Program-made: the position numbers and the translations under genes
In this document: positions 34,829-44,211 of the stretch, piece by piece
Layout of the letters: each line of letters opens with the position of its first letter
How positions within the stretch are numbered: the stretch's first letter is position 1
The notes under the pieces: model-generated
Databases searched by the model: none
Seen by the model: only the letters and a program-made list of their open reading frames with translations
Told to the model about the DNA's origin: nothing
DNA from: Bog-532 sp963830385
Lineage (GTDB): Bacteria > Actinomycetota > Actinomycetes > Streptosporangiales > Streptosporangiaceae
Assembly (NCBI GenBank): GCA_963830385.1
Contig: CAWHMD010000005.1
Coordinates: forward strand, 2,034,147-2,098,146
Length of the DNA stretch: 64,000 nt
Direction: 5' to 3'

Positions 34829-35347
34829 TTACACGGGCATGAGAAGCTTCGTCAGCACACGATGGAGCGCGACACGGTCAGTGGCCGTAAGACGGTCGGT
34901 GAAAAGCGCGTCGACAAGCTGAAGATGCGAGGTCATAGCAGCGGAGAGGGTTTGACGTCCCTTGTCGGTCAGCGCAACCTCGACACCCCGCCGGTCCTCG
35001 TCCGCGGTGCATCTCGTGATGAGCCCTGCTTGTGCCATTCGAACGAGCAGTCTGCTGACTCCGCTTTCGCTGAGAAGGAGCCGGCCCCGGAGCGTGCGTT
35101 GCCGGAGCCGCATGCCGGGGGTGTCCGCGAGGTGGATCAGGACGTCGAACCACTCGAGCGGTAGTTGGTGGTCGCTCATCATCTGTTCTGCGAGTCGGCC
35201 CACGATATGCCTGTGGGCAGCGAGGAACTGCCGCCACAGTGGGGTGTCGCACTGGAGACGAGCCACGTCGGCGTGAAGATGCTTATCACGGCCGTCGTCG
35301 CCAGCCTGTTCTGCCGAACTTGCCGGGCCTACTTCAGCGGTGTTCAT
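34829..35347 (-). CDS. MarR-family regulator
   Basis: 172 aa from ATG 35347; the longer frame upstream includes nuoD-relic sequence and is rejected. Winged helix: LEWFDVLIHLADTPGMRLRQ, RGRLLLSESGVSRLLVRMAQ and GLITRCTADEDRRGVEVALT. It probably binds the palindrome at 35422-35443 and possibly the YceI promoter. Confidence 0.92.
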   Translation of the reverse strand: MNTAEVGPASSAEQAGDDGRDKHLHADVARLQCDTPLWRQFLAAHRHIVGRLAEQMMSDHQLPLEWFDVLIHLADTPGMRLRQRTLRGRLLLSESGVSRLLVRMAQAGLITRCTADEDRRGVEVALTDKGRQTLSAAMTSHLQLVDALFTDRLTATDRVALHRVLTKLLMPV

Positions 35348-35421
35348 GTGCCTCACTCGACTTGGTCCGCCTTCGCGCGAACCCAGATGGGTTGGGCTAC
35401 AGCGACGGGCGATACTCGGCC

Positions 35422-35443
35422 AGCTTGCGTGCGCTCGCAAGCT
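35422..35443. promoter_or_regulatory. Perfect palindrome upstream of marR
   Basis: AGCTTGCG-TGCGCT-CGCAAGCT, about 75 bases upstream of the MarR start. It is followed by TATACTCAG on the plus strand, a segment shared with the YceI promoter. A nuoD fragment begins 16 bases to its right. Confidence 0.6.
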
Positions 35444-35458
35444 ATACTCAGCGTAATC

Positions 35459-35675
35459 TACGGACGGCGCGAGCGCGCCGTGCTGCAGTCCTTCTTCGAC
35501 AAGATGACCAGGCTGAGGATGAACCACAGCCACATCCGTCCCGGCGGAGTCGCGGCCGACCTGCCCGACGGCTGGCGCGACGACGTCAAGGTCATTTGCG
35601 AGATGATCCAATCGGATGGACGAGTACGACGACCTCGTCCGGCTCGGGGATACACCCCATCAAGACCCGCTCTAA
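35459..35675 (+). pseudogene. Fragment of nuoD (complex I subunit D)
   Basis: Reads YGRRERAVLQSFFDKMTRLR then MNHSHIRPGGVAADLPDGWR and DDVKVICEMI; after a shift, MDEYDDLVR. This is a typical internal block of NADH-quinone oxidoreductase subunit D. No other nuo sequence is nearby, so it is a displaced fragment, adjoining the fourth D module. Confidence 0.75.
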
Positions 35676-35689
35676 TAAGGCACACCCGG

Positions 35690-35880
35690 CCGCGTCAGCG
35701 CAGCTCAGAGCGGTAACGCTGTCTGGCTCGTATTGACGCGGTCCGGCGTTAACCGGGGCCGTTGTCACTGGGTTGTCACTGGCTTTCCGGGCCTCACTAC
35801 CGAAGTGAGGTCTCCCATGGCAGGACGAATCGACGACGACTACATGACCGCCGAATACGACGGGCGCGTGATCGCCACCG
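35690..35880 (+). repeat. Module D copy 3, without tRNA core
   Basis: Homologous to 3355-3540 and 16050-16220. The arm repeat is shortened to GTCACTGGGTTGTCACT (35764-35780). The tRNA-derived core is absent and nuoD-derived sequence stands in its place. Confidence 0.68.
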
Positions 35881-36224
35881 CACGGTCCTGCAAGGATGCT
35901 CGCGACGACGGGCACGGGGTGTGGGCTGTCTCTGGGCGCCCCGGTCGGTTGTTCACACGCAACCAGGCGATCACAGCCATGGTGCTGGCGGAGCGGCTCG
36001 GCGAACGGGACCAGGACCGACTGTATGAGGTCGGCGCCCAGCTGATGAGCACCGCCCAGACGCGGGTGGCCTTGTCCGGCGACAGCATCGGTTTGCGGAC
36101 CGGCAGTCCATGGCGAGGGCCCCCGCCGGCCCGGCCTGGGGGCATGCTGGATGACCGCCTGGCCGCGGCTATCACTGTTGCAGGCCGGCTTGTCGCCGGA
36201 GCGGGGGACGGACACACTCGCGGT
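35817..36224 (+). other. Module-D small ORF running in frame into the LuxR gene
   Basis: ATG 35817 with GAGG upstream opens MAGRIDDDYMTAEYDGRVIA, then GVWAVSGRPGRLFTRNQAIT and AMVLAERLGERD. No stop codon intervenes before the LuxR start at 36225, so a 1069-aa product is possible. The same ORF is broken in the other two D copies. Residues after about 75 look like filler. Either a stand-alone small protein lost its stop, or a true N-terminal extension arose by fusion. Confidence 0.5.
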
Positions 36225-39026
36225 ATGGCCGATGTGCTGTGCCCGGTGGTTGTTGGGCGAGAGGCGGAGCTTGGCGTGTTGCGGGCGGCGCTGAGCGCTG
36301 CCGCTGATGGCGCGGGCAGCTTGGTGTTCGTGACTGGCGAAGCGGGTATCGGCAAGTCGCGGCTCGTTCGCGAGGTGGCTGGCGACGCCAGGGCGCGGGA
36401 GGTGGCGGTGGCAGCGGGCCGGGCGGTCCCCGGCGGCGCCAGCACCCCGTACCTGCCGTTGACCAAGGCGCTGCTCCAGGCGCTGCGTGATCGGAGTGTC
36501 CCGGACGACAGGGATCTTGCGCCGTGGCTCCCGGCGCTCGGGGTGATAGTGCCGGTCCTCGGCGGCGGGGGCCATGGTGATGCGACGCCGGCGGTGCGGG
36601 GCGAGGCCGTGCTGCGTTTGCTGCGGCGGCTGGCCCGGCCCGGCGCGCTGGTCGTGGTGCTCGAGGATCTGCATTGGGCCGATCCGGACACTCTTGCGGT
36701 CATCGAGTATCTCAGTGACAACATCTGGTGCGAGCCACTGCTTTGCGTGGCGACGTGCCGGAGTGAGCAGCCATCTGCTGCACTGGACCTGGTCCGCCGC
36801 GTGCATGGGCGCCGCGGTGCGACTCACGTGTCGCTTGGCCGGCTGGACGACGAGCATGTCGCCGGCATGGTGCGGGCATGCATGCCCGGGGCGGGCGCCG
36901 GCGTCGTCGCCCGTGTGCAGCACGCGGCCGAGGGGGTGCCCTTCCTGGTTGAGGAGGTGCTGGCCTCACCCGGTGTGCCCAACTCGTTCGCGGACACGGT
37001 CCGGGTCCGCCTGGCAGATCTGGGCCGCGATGAGCTGCGGGTGCTGCAGGTGGCTGCCGTGCTTGGCCGTCATTTCGACTGGCGGCTGCTGCCTGCGGCG
37101 ACGGGGCTGCCCGCCAGCGTGGTGACTGTCGCCCTGGAACGCGGCGTTGGCTGTCAGCTGCTCACGGTCCAGGGTGAGGAGTTCCGTTTCCGCCACGCCC
37201 TGACCCGCGATGCTGTGGTGGGGGAGTTGCTGCCGCCCACGCGAGCCGCGCTTGCCGGCGGGGTGCTCGTGGCCGTCGAGGCGGCTCACCCGGAGCTGCA
37301 TGGCTCATGGCGTGATGTGGCCGCGGACCTGGCTGCCCAGTGCGGTGACCGCGACCGGGCTGGTGTCCTGCTGACCGCCTCTGGCAGCGCGTCACTCGAG
37401 CGAGGGGGGCTGGCAACCGCTGTCGACACGCTACGCCGTGCCGTCGGGCTGCTCGACGATAGTGACCGGCGCGCCGGCGCCGAGGCGCGGCTGGTTGAGG
37501 CGCTGGCGCTGGCGGGACGGGTCGATGAGGCAATGGCAGTTGGTGATCGCCTCATCGCCCAGCTCGGTCAGGGCGGCGCCGTGGCGGCTGCGCGCGCCGA
37601 GGTCCACCTTCAGCTGGCTCACGCTGCTGCAGCTGCGACGAGGTGGCCAGCGGCCAGGGTGCATCTTGATGCTGCGAAGGGGTTGCTTGCGGCAGACCCG
37701 GAGCCGGCACTTGCTGCCCGCTGGGCGGTCCTTGAGGCCGAGGTGGCGTTCGCCGGCAACGACGTCGATGCTGCTCGCCGCCTGGCCGAGAGCGTGCTGA
37801 ACTCGGGCGATGCAGGCCCGGATGTCTGTTGTCACGCGCTGGAGCTGGTGGGACGAAGTCAGCGCATCAGTGATCTCGATGCGGCGCGGCAAACGTTCGA
37901 GCGGGCGTTGTCTATCGCGGATGCCGCTCATCTTCAGATCTGGCGGCTGCACGCGCTGCATGAACTGGGGACGATCGAGATGTTCGATCGCGCCGGCACC
38001 GGGCGCCTGTTCGAGGCGCGCCGGACCGCGGATGACCTTGGTGCCCTGAGCACTGCCGCTGTTCTTGACCTCCAGCTGTCTGCTGCCTTCTTGTTCCGGT
38101 TCGCGCTCGATGATGCCGACGAGCACGCCCGGGCTGCCCTTGCCATCAGCGAAGGGCTGGGGATGGGTCGGATCCGGGCGATCGCACTGGTGTTCCTGGG
38201 CGAGATCTTCGGGCTCCGACGGCAACCCGCGGAGATGGAGCGGTTCTTTGCGCTGGCCGCCTCGGCAGCCCCCGGCGACCCGGAGATCGAGGGCAGCGCC
38301 TGGGGCGGCGGCCGGGCAATGATGGCGCTGCTCGGTGGTGATGGGGCCGGTGCCATCGACGCCCTTGGCCGGGGCGTCTCCCTGCTGAACACGTTGCCGC
38401 AGCAGGGGCCCGCGCACTACCGGGGGTTGTGGCCCTTGCTGCTGGCCTGCGCCGGCGACGAGCGGGCGGTAGCCGCGATCGACGAGGCGGTCCGTCTCGG
38501 GCTCACCGTGAACCGGGTCAACCGTGGCCTGCTCGGGTACGCCGGCGCCATTCTGGCCGGGCGGCGAGGTGAACGGGAGCTGGCAGCCGATACGGCCAGG
38601 GCGGCTGATGCCGACCTCGCTCACTATCCTGTCTGGGCCGACCTGGCGCGGCTGCATGCGGCCGCACCTGCGCTAGCCGACGGGTGGGGCCAGCCTCAAA
38701 CATGGCTTGAGGCCGCGCAAGCCTGCTTCGCTGCCCATGGCATTGATACGCTGGCGGCACGCTGCGCCGAGCTGCTGGGCGGCCCACGGCCGAGCCGCTG
38801 GACCGGGCTCGGCGTCACCGCCCGCGAGGCCGACGTGCTTGTGCTCGTCGCCGAGGGCCTGGCGAACAAGGAGATCGCGGCTCGGCTTCATCTCTCGCCC
38901 CGAACCGTTGAAAAGCACGTCGAGAGCCTGATGCGCAAGGCGGGCGCCCGGTCGCGCACCCAGCTGGTGGCCATCGCTGGACCTCGGCGTATCGGCGGCA
39001 ATGGGCCGGCATCGGCGACGGCGTGA
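36225..39026 (+). CDS. LuxR-family ATPase regulator (LAL type)
   Basis: 933 aa from ATG 36225, placed just before the conserved VVGREAEL. P-loop GEAGIGKSRLV, Walker B VVVLEDLHWADPD, a long TPR-like helical middle, and a C-terminal LuxR HTH (LGVTAREADVLVLVAEGLAN, KEIAARLHLSPRTVEKHVES). A large signal-responsive activator of the MalT/LAL group. Target unknown; the cupin gene downstream is convergent. Confidence 0.93.
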   Translation: MADVLCPVVVGREAELGVLRAALSAAADGAGSLVFVTGEAGIGKSRLVREVAGDARAREVAVAAGRAVPGGASTPYLPLTKALLQALRDRSVPDDRDLAPWLPALGVIVPVLGGGGHGDATPAVRGEAVLRLLRRLARPGALVVVLEDLHWADPDTLAVIEYLSDNIWCEPLLCVATCRSEQPSAALDLVRRVHGRRGATHVSLGRLDDEHVAGMVRACMPGAGAGVVARVQHAAEGVPFLVEEVLASPGVPNSFADTVRVRLADLGRDELRVLQVAAVLGRHFDWRLLPAATGLPASVVTVALERGVGCQLLTVQGEEFRFRHALTRDAVVGELLPPTRAALAGGVLVAVEAAHPELHGSWRDVAADLAAQCGDRDRAGVLLTASGSASLERGGLATAVDTLRRAVGLLDDSDRRAGAEARLVEALALAGRVDEAMAVGDRLIAQLGQGGAVAAARAEVHLQLAHAAAAATRWPAARVHLDAAKGLLAADPEPALAARWAVLEAEVAFAGNDVDAARRLAESVLNSGDAGPDVCCHALELVGRSQRISDLDAARQTFERALSIADAAHLQIWRLHALHELGTIEMFDRAGTGRLFEARRTADDLGALSTAAVLDLQLSAAFLFRFALDDADEHARAALAISEGLGMGRIRAIALVFLGEIFGLRRQPAEMERFFALAASAAPGDPEIEGSAWGGGRAMMALLGGDGAGAIDALGRGVSLLNTLPQQGPAHYRGLWPLLLACAGDERAVAAIDEAVRLGLTVNRVNRGLLGYAGAILAGRRGERELAADTARAADADLAHYPVWADLARLHAAAPALADGWGQPQTWLEAAQACFAAHGIDTLAARCAELLGGPRPSRWTGLGVTAREADVLVLVAEGLANKEIAARLHLSPRTVEKHVESLMRKAGARSRTQLVAIAGPRRIGGNGPASATA

Positions 39027-39067
39027 GCGCTTGGCCCCCTGAGTTTCTGTGGCTGGGCAGCCGGCGA

Positions 39068-39586
39068 CTAGCCACGCTCCGCCATGAAGGCCTGCGCCTC
39101 TTCGTTGCTCAGCGATGATCCAGCTACGGTCACGTCATGCTCGGCCAGCGCCCGGGACAGTTCCTCCAGGCCGGGACCGCCTGTGGCAGGGGGCAGTTGC
39201 CTGGCGGCGGCGGCCTGGCCTAGGTCGCGTATGAGCTGCAGGAAGCTGTCGTTGTCGTGGACCAGCAGGATGCGGGCAGGCTGGTGGCCCACCACCCGGA
39301 AGGCGTGCGGTACCCCGCGCGGCAGGGACAACCAATCGCCGGCCCGGGCGAGCAGCATCAGGTCCCCGCATCGCACCACCATCTGCCCGTCCAGCAGGAA
39401 CGAGCTGTCGTCCAGGTCGTTGTGCAGGTGCAGGGGCGGAGCCGCGCCGACGGGCAGCGTCATCTCCAGCACCACCGGCCCGGCGCCGGATGCCATCAGG
39501 TGTTCCACGACGAGGGTGTCCAGGAACCACCACGCTTGTCCCTCGCTGGCCTGCGGTGAATCGAGGACCGCTGCTGTCCTGCTCAT
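39068..39586 (-). CDS. Cupin-domain protein
   Basis: 172 aa from ATG 39586, with AAGGAG upstream. One cupin barrel: PPLHLHNDLDDSSFLLDGQM and LARAGDWLSLPRGVPHAFRV. Metal-binding His residues are present (HLH, and H in PHAF). The C-terminal helix reads EEAQAFMAERG. Enzyme or binding role unknown. Confidence 0.88.
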   Translation of the reverse strand: MSRTAAVLDSPQASEGQAWWFLDTLVVEHLMASGAGPVVLEMTLPVGAAPPLHLHNDLDDSSFLLDGQMVVRCGDLMLLARAGDWLSLPRGVPHAFRVVGHQPARILLVHDNDSFLQLIRDLGQAAAARQLPPATGGPGLEELSRALAEHDVTVAGSSLSNEEAQAFMAERG

Positions 39587-39784
39587 GGAAACTCCTTCGG
39601 GATCTGAGGACTCGCGAACGCGGGAACGCCGCTGGCAGACATGTTCCGCTTTCCCCGGCGCCGCCGGATCGGGCAAACCACGTAGGTCTTGTCAGCGGGC
39701 GGGGTTACGTGTTCTTCCCGATGCAGCCGGGCGGGGCCGGCGTGGACGATGCCGGTACCACCACCAATCCGAGGAGGCGAACCC

Positions 39785-40567
39785 ATGGGTTCAGCACAGG
39801 TGCAGGGCAAGTTGTGGGGTCCCGGGGCACGGGACTGGGCGGAGCTCAACGAGCCGTGCTGCACGCCGTTCTATGAGGCGGTTTTCGATGCGATCGCGGT
39901 CGGCCCTGGCATGGTGATGCTCGATGCCGGGTGCGGTGGCGGGTTCGCCCTGCAGCTCGCGGCTAAGCGGGGCGCGACCGTGACCGGTTTCGACGCGTGC
40001 GCTCCATTGCTCGACATCGCCCGCGAGCGGGTCCCTGCCGCCGGAATCCGCCAGGGCGATCTTGAGTCGCTGCCGTTCGCCGAGCACACCTTCGACGCCA
40101 TCACCGCGTTCAACTCCGTCCAGTACGCGGCCGATCCAGCCGCCGCCCTGCGAGAGCTGAGCCGGGTCGCCAAGCCCGGGGCACTCGTTGGAATAGTCAC
40201 CTGGGGCGCGCCCGAGCGCTGCCAGAGCCGCGTGATCCTCGCCGCGATCGGCGGGCTACTGCCACCGCCACCGCCAGATGCCGAAGGACCATTCGCGCTG
40301 AGCGTGCCCGGCAAGCTGGAAGAGCTGGCCGAGACGGCGGGGCTGATCCCGGAGCAGGCGGACGAGGTGCCAACCCCGTTCATCTATCCCGACCTGGACA
40401 CCGCAGTGCGGACTCAGCTGTCCTCAGGGCCGGCCCGGCTGGCTATCGAGCACACCGGCGAGCCGTCCACCCGCGAGGCCCTGGCCGCGGCCTTCGCCGG
40501 CAGCCGCCAGCCCGGCGGCAGCTACCGCCAGGACAATTCCTTCCGGTACCTGATCGCCCGGGCGTGA
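39785..40567 (+). CDS. SAM-dependent methyltransferase
   Basis: 260 aa from ATG 39785, with GAGGAGG upstream. Class I methyltransferase: motif I MVMLDAGCGGGFALQLA, acidic residue VTGFDAC, motif ITAFNSVQYAADP and the RVAKPGALVGIVTWG strand. N-terminal WGPGARDWAELNEPC. Small-molecule substrate likely. Followed 78 bases later by a TIGR03086 protein. Confidence 0.92.
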   Translation: MGSAQVQGKLWGPGARDWAELNEPCCTPFYEAVFDAIAVGPGMVMLDAGCGGGFALQLAAKRGATVTGFDACAPLLDIARERVPAAGIRQGDLESLPFAEHTFDAITAFNSVQYAADPAAALRELSRVAKPGALVGIVTWGAPERCQSRVILAAIGGLLPPPPPDAEGPFALSVPGKLEELAETAGLIPEQADEVPTPFIYPDLDTAVRTQLSSGPARLAIEHTGEPSTREALAAAFAGSRQPGGSYRQDNSFRYLIARA

Positions 40568-40645
40568 CCCATCGGCCACGACAGCCACGGGCCGGCTCCA
40601 AGGAGTCGCAACCACCGCAGCCAGGCATGCCAGAGGAGGACCATC

Positions 40646-41209
40646 GTGGACATCGCTGAACTGCACAGCCGGGCGCTTGATGCCACCAGAGAGGTCATTG
40701 CCAGAGTCCGGCAAGGCCAGTGGGCGGCACCAACGCCGTGCCCGGGGTGGGATGTCCGGACGCTGGTCAACCACGTGGTAGCCGGCAATCTGTGGGCCGG
40801 CGAGCTCGCCGCCGGCGCGACCATCAGCGAGGTCGGCGATCACCTCGACGGCGATGTGCTCGGCGCAGACCCGCTCGGCGCATACGACGCCTCGGCAAAG
40901 GCAGCGGCCGCCGTATTCGCCATACCGCGCGCGCTCAAGGCGCCGTGCGCAGTCTCCTACGGCCCGGTCCCGGGCGCGGTATACGCCGGTCACCGTTTCA
41001 TCGACGTGCTCATCCACGGCTGGGACCTGACCGTCGCCACCAGGCAGGATACGAAGCTCCGCCCTGTCCTAGTGAATGCGTGCCTCGACATCGCCGCCCC
41101 TCAAGCGGAACTCCTGCGTGCCAGCGGCGTGTTCGGTGACAAAATCGAGCTGGCGGACGCCAGCGATGCGCAAAGCCGTCTGCTGGCCACGCTGGGGCGA
41201 CGAGCGTGA
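40646..41209 (+). CDS. TIGR03086-family DinB-like metal protein
   Basis: 187 aa. Helical DinB/mycothiol-dependent family: TPCPGWDVRTLVNHVVAGN at the N-terminus and GHRFIDVLIHGWDLTVAT in the middle, supplying His ligands. Likely a thiol-dependent enzyme, probably linked to mycothiol; reaction unknown. Confidence 0.9.
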   Translation: MDIAELHSRALDATREVIARVRQGQWAAPTPCPGWDVRTLVNHVVAGNLWAGELAAGATISEVGDHLDGDVLGADPLGAYDASAKAAAAVFAIPRALKAPCAVSYGPVPGAVYAGHRFIDVLIHGWDLTVATRQDTKLRPVLVNACLDIAAPQAELLRASGVFGDKIELADASDAQSRLLATLGRRA

Positions 41210-41587
41210 AAATGACCGGCGCCATACACCGATCTGGGAAATGGCACCGCCTTCGCCCAGATCATCGAGTTTCGCACATCCACCTGAAGGCGGCTCAGGA
41301 GGCAGCTAACCGTTTGGGAAAACGCCACGGCAGGCAAGCGCACGCACCGCGACGTATCTTGTGCCGGGACCACAAAAGAGGCAACGGCTACTTCAATGTG
41401 TGGTGTTCTCCCGCTCCTACGAATCGGCCGTACAGAACTCCAGCCTCCCAAAGACCCAGCGCCTCTCCCAAGAAATGACGAGCTTCACCCACGGCACGCC
41501 CGCCTTCTATCACCTCGACATCATCGAGGACCGATCTCAGCCCGCCGGGGGCGGAACCAGCCGGTACCACGAGTGGCCGCCTGAAGC
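41210..41587. other. No gene identified
   Basis: Short frames only. A segment around 41480-41575 reads MTSFTHGTPAFYHLDIIEDR in one frame and looks protein-like, but no family is recognised and the frame breaks. Confidence 0.3.
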
Positions 41588-41944
41588 CTCGACACCGGCA
41601 TCGCGTCCATGGTCGGCGCCAACCTGGCACACGGCGCCGGTTTCGGGCCGGTCGGAGCGCTGGTCAGCGCCTGGCCTGCGCTGGCACTGGTCGGCTCATT
41701 CGAGCTGTTGATGATGCTCATCCGACCTGGGCGTAACGTTCAGTCCGATCATGCCGGGCCCGAACTTCGGTACCAGGCTGCGCCACCGCTGGCACAGGAT
41801 GCACCACTGGAACTGCCGGTTGCGCCAGCCCTGGAGCAGACCATCCGCGAGCGCCACCAAGCGGGCCACAGCCAACGTGCCATCGCCCGTGAACTCAACC
41901 TCGACCGCCGCAGAGTCAAGCGCATCCTCGACCAGGCAACTTAA
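41588..41944 (+). pseudogene. DUF2637 protein, C-terminal relic
   Basis: LDTGIASMVGANLAHGAGFG, then PVGALVSAWPALALVGSFEL and LLMMLIR, the last membrane helices of DUF2637 (a membrane protein of actinomycete plasmids and integrative elements). A HTH-like tail follows: RQAGHSQRAIARELNLDRRR-type block. The first half is missing and the frame upstream is not coherent, so truncated. Confidence 0.65.
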
Positions 41945-42146
41945 TTCAGTCACAAGCGTTTGAGGACTTTCAGACGTAACGTTCCCTGATGTAAGCCTGC
42001 AAGCCCTTGCGTAATCTGAGCTGATAGGCCAGCGGGCTGTGTTTCGCAAGCCGACGGTTTACAGCACGCTCCTCCTGCCCGAGTCACCCTCCGCTGACCT
42101 GTACTTATGTGTTTCGAGGCGTGATTGCGGGCTGCCGTCCGCTGTG

Positions 42147-42251
42147 CGTCCGTGGGCGCCGGGTTCCGGGGCCGTGCGGGCCACGGACGCGAAACTGGCC
42201 ACGGACGTAAGCGGGGCGGGCCACGGACGAGGGCGAGACGGGCCACGGACG
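42147..42251. repeat. Iteron-like array, GGCCACGGACG
   Basis: GGCCACGGACG occurs at 42179-42189, 42197-42207, 42219-42229 and 42241-42251 (spacing 18, 22, 22), and the reverse complement CGTCCGTGG at 42147-42155. Two full helical turns of spacing suggests a protein-binding array, for example a replication or transfer origin, or an operator. The rest of 41945-42526 has no clear gene. Confidence 0.55.
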
Positions 42252-42526
42252 GGGTAGAAAAACCTACAGACGGGACCGGCGGGCGCGGTCATACCAGCCG
42301 CCACTCCCCGATTTTCGCCCTTGACCTGCCATTTCAGGAATCCTGTTCGGTGTCGTCGTCCTCGTTACCGGGGTCCGTGCCGGTGTCCTGGATACCGAGG
42401 GCTGCCCGGGCGGTGAGGACGATCCGCCCTCTTAGTCCGTCGCATGAGGATTCGGAGCGATGCCATTAAGAGCCCCAGCCGGAACTCGCGCAATCCGCTG
42501 TGCTTTGCGCCGGTAGCGTGTTCCCC

Positions 42527-44147
42527 GTGGCTGAGGATCCGGTGGCGGTTGAGGCTGAGCTGGCCCGGTTGCGGGCAGAGAACGCCCGGCTGCTCAAGCT
42601 GCTGAGGCTGTCCCCGCAGCAGGCCGCCCCACCGGTGCCGGGACAGGCCGCCTTCTTCGAGGCATCGCCGGGAGTCGTGCATCACCGTTCGCCGCAGGAG
42701 GCGAAGGTGGCGTTCTTCGGCGCGCTGTTCGCTGCGCGGACTGATGTGTACGCGATCCGGTATGACAACCAGCGGACCGGGAAATCGGGGTGGGTCCCGG
42801 CGGTGCGCGGCGGCTGGCAGAAAGGAGTCCGGCGCACACCTGAAGGGCGAGGTTCATATCGGGCTGTACCCGCTGCTTGACGGCGATAAATGCTGGTGGC
42901 TAGCGGCTGACTTCGATGGGCCGGAGGCGATGTTCGACGCCCTGATGTACGTCAAGGCCGGCCGTGCCCTGCAGGTCCCGGTGGCCCTAGAGGTCTCCCG
43001 GTCGGGAGTCGGTGCGCACGCCTGGGTGTTCTTCACTTCCCCGGTCCCGGCCGAGATGGCCCGCCGCCTGGGTACCGGGCTGCTCCGCGAGGCGATGGCG
43101 CTGCGCGGGCGGATGACCCTGGCCAGCTACGACCGGCTGTTCCCGTCCCAGGACCTGCTGCCAGCCGGCGGAGTGGGAAACCTGATCGCCGCACCGCTGT
43201 TCAAGCCCGCGCGAGACAACGGCGCCACGGTTTTCCTGGACCTGGAGACCCTGGAACGGCACGATGACCAATGGATCTATCTGTCCACACTGGGCCGGAT
43301 GACCCCGCAGGAACTCAGGCGCGCCGCTGACCGCGCCGGGAAGGTCACGGTCGCCACCGAGGTCACCCGGCTCTCGGTTCCCTCATCGACCGCGACCAAG
43401 CCCCCTGCCCCGCCAGCTCTGCGCGTGCGGCTCGACGCCGGGATCCGGCTGGAGCAAGCTGAGCTGACGCCGGGGCTGGGGGCGACGCTGCGGCACGCGG
43501 CGTCGATGCATAACCCGGAGTTCTACGAGCGGCAGCGGATGCGCGCCTCCATCTACAACATCCCGCGGTTCCTGCACTGCTACCGGGAGACCATCGACGG
43601 CGGCCTTATCCTGCCGCGCGGCATGCTCGAGGTGGTCACCTCCCTGGCCACGCAGGCCGGAAGCCGCCTGGACATCACCGACCGCCGCTCTTCCGGCACC
43701 GCCCAGGACATCACATGCACGGCTGTCTTGACGCCTGCCCAGCGGGACGCGGTCACGGAACTCGCCCGGCACGACCTCGGGGTGCTGGCTGCGCCGCCCG
43801 GAGCCGGGAAGACCGTGATGGCCTGCGCGGTCATTGCCGCTCACCAGGTCTCCACGCTTGTCCTGGTCGACCGCAAGGCCCTGGCCGACCAGTGGCGGAC
43901 CCGGATCGCTGAGTTCCTCGGCATCAAGGCCGGCCAGCTCGGCGGCGGCCGCGCCAAGCTGCGCGGCACCATCGACGTCATCACCTTGCAGACCCTGGCC
44001 CGCCGCGGCGACATCCCGGAACTGACGGCCGGGTACGGGCTGATCGTCGCTGATGAGTGCCACCACATCCCGGCCGCCGCGTTCGAGGACGCGGCCCGCC
44101 AGATCACTGCCCGGCGATGGCTCGGGCTGACCGCCACCCCCTACCGC
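42527..44147 (+). pseudogene. TOTE-type primase-helicase gene, 5' part
   Basis: GTG 42527. A leucine-rich coiled coil (VEAELARLRAENARLLKLLR) precedes an archaeo-eukaryotic primase domain of the TOTE conflict type: WWLAADFDGPE (D.D motif), SRSGVGAHAWVFF (sxH motif) and DRLFPSQDLLPAGGVGNLI. A helicase follows: PPGAGKT, VADECHHIP and LTATPYR. Near 42825 the frame shifts and, by comparison with remembered relatives, a stretch is lost between GWQKG and HLKGEVHIGLYPLL. The gene is then cut by the IS3 element, whose first bases supply TGA. Confidence 0.78.
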
Positions 44148-44211
44148 TGAGGTGCCCCGAGCCTTCCGGACAGTCCATCTATTAGGATGGGCGTCTGGAA
44201 AGGTGAAGTAA

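Noticed and set aside
35592..36923. 443-aa minus-strand frame across module D and the LuxR start
   Set aside because: Low-complexity antisense frame; the LuxR gene has P-loop and HTH in the other strand.
37431..38657. 408-aa minus-strand frame within the LuxR gene
   Set aside because: Antisense shadow in high-GC DNA, no domain.
42147..42251. CRISPR-like short repeats
   Set aside because: Repeats are 11 bp with 7-11 bp spacers, one copy is inverted, and there are no cas genes; more like iterons.
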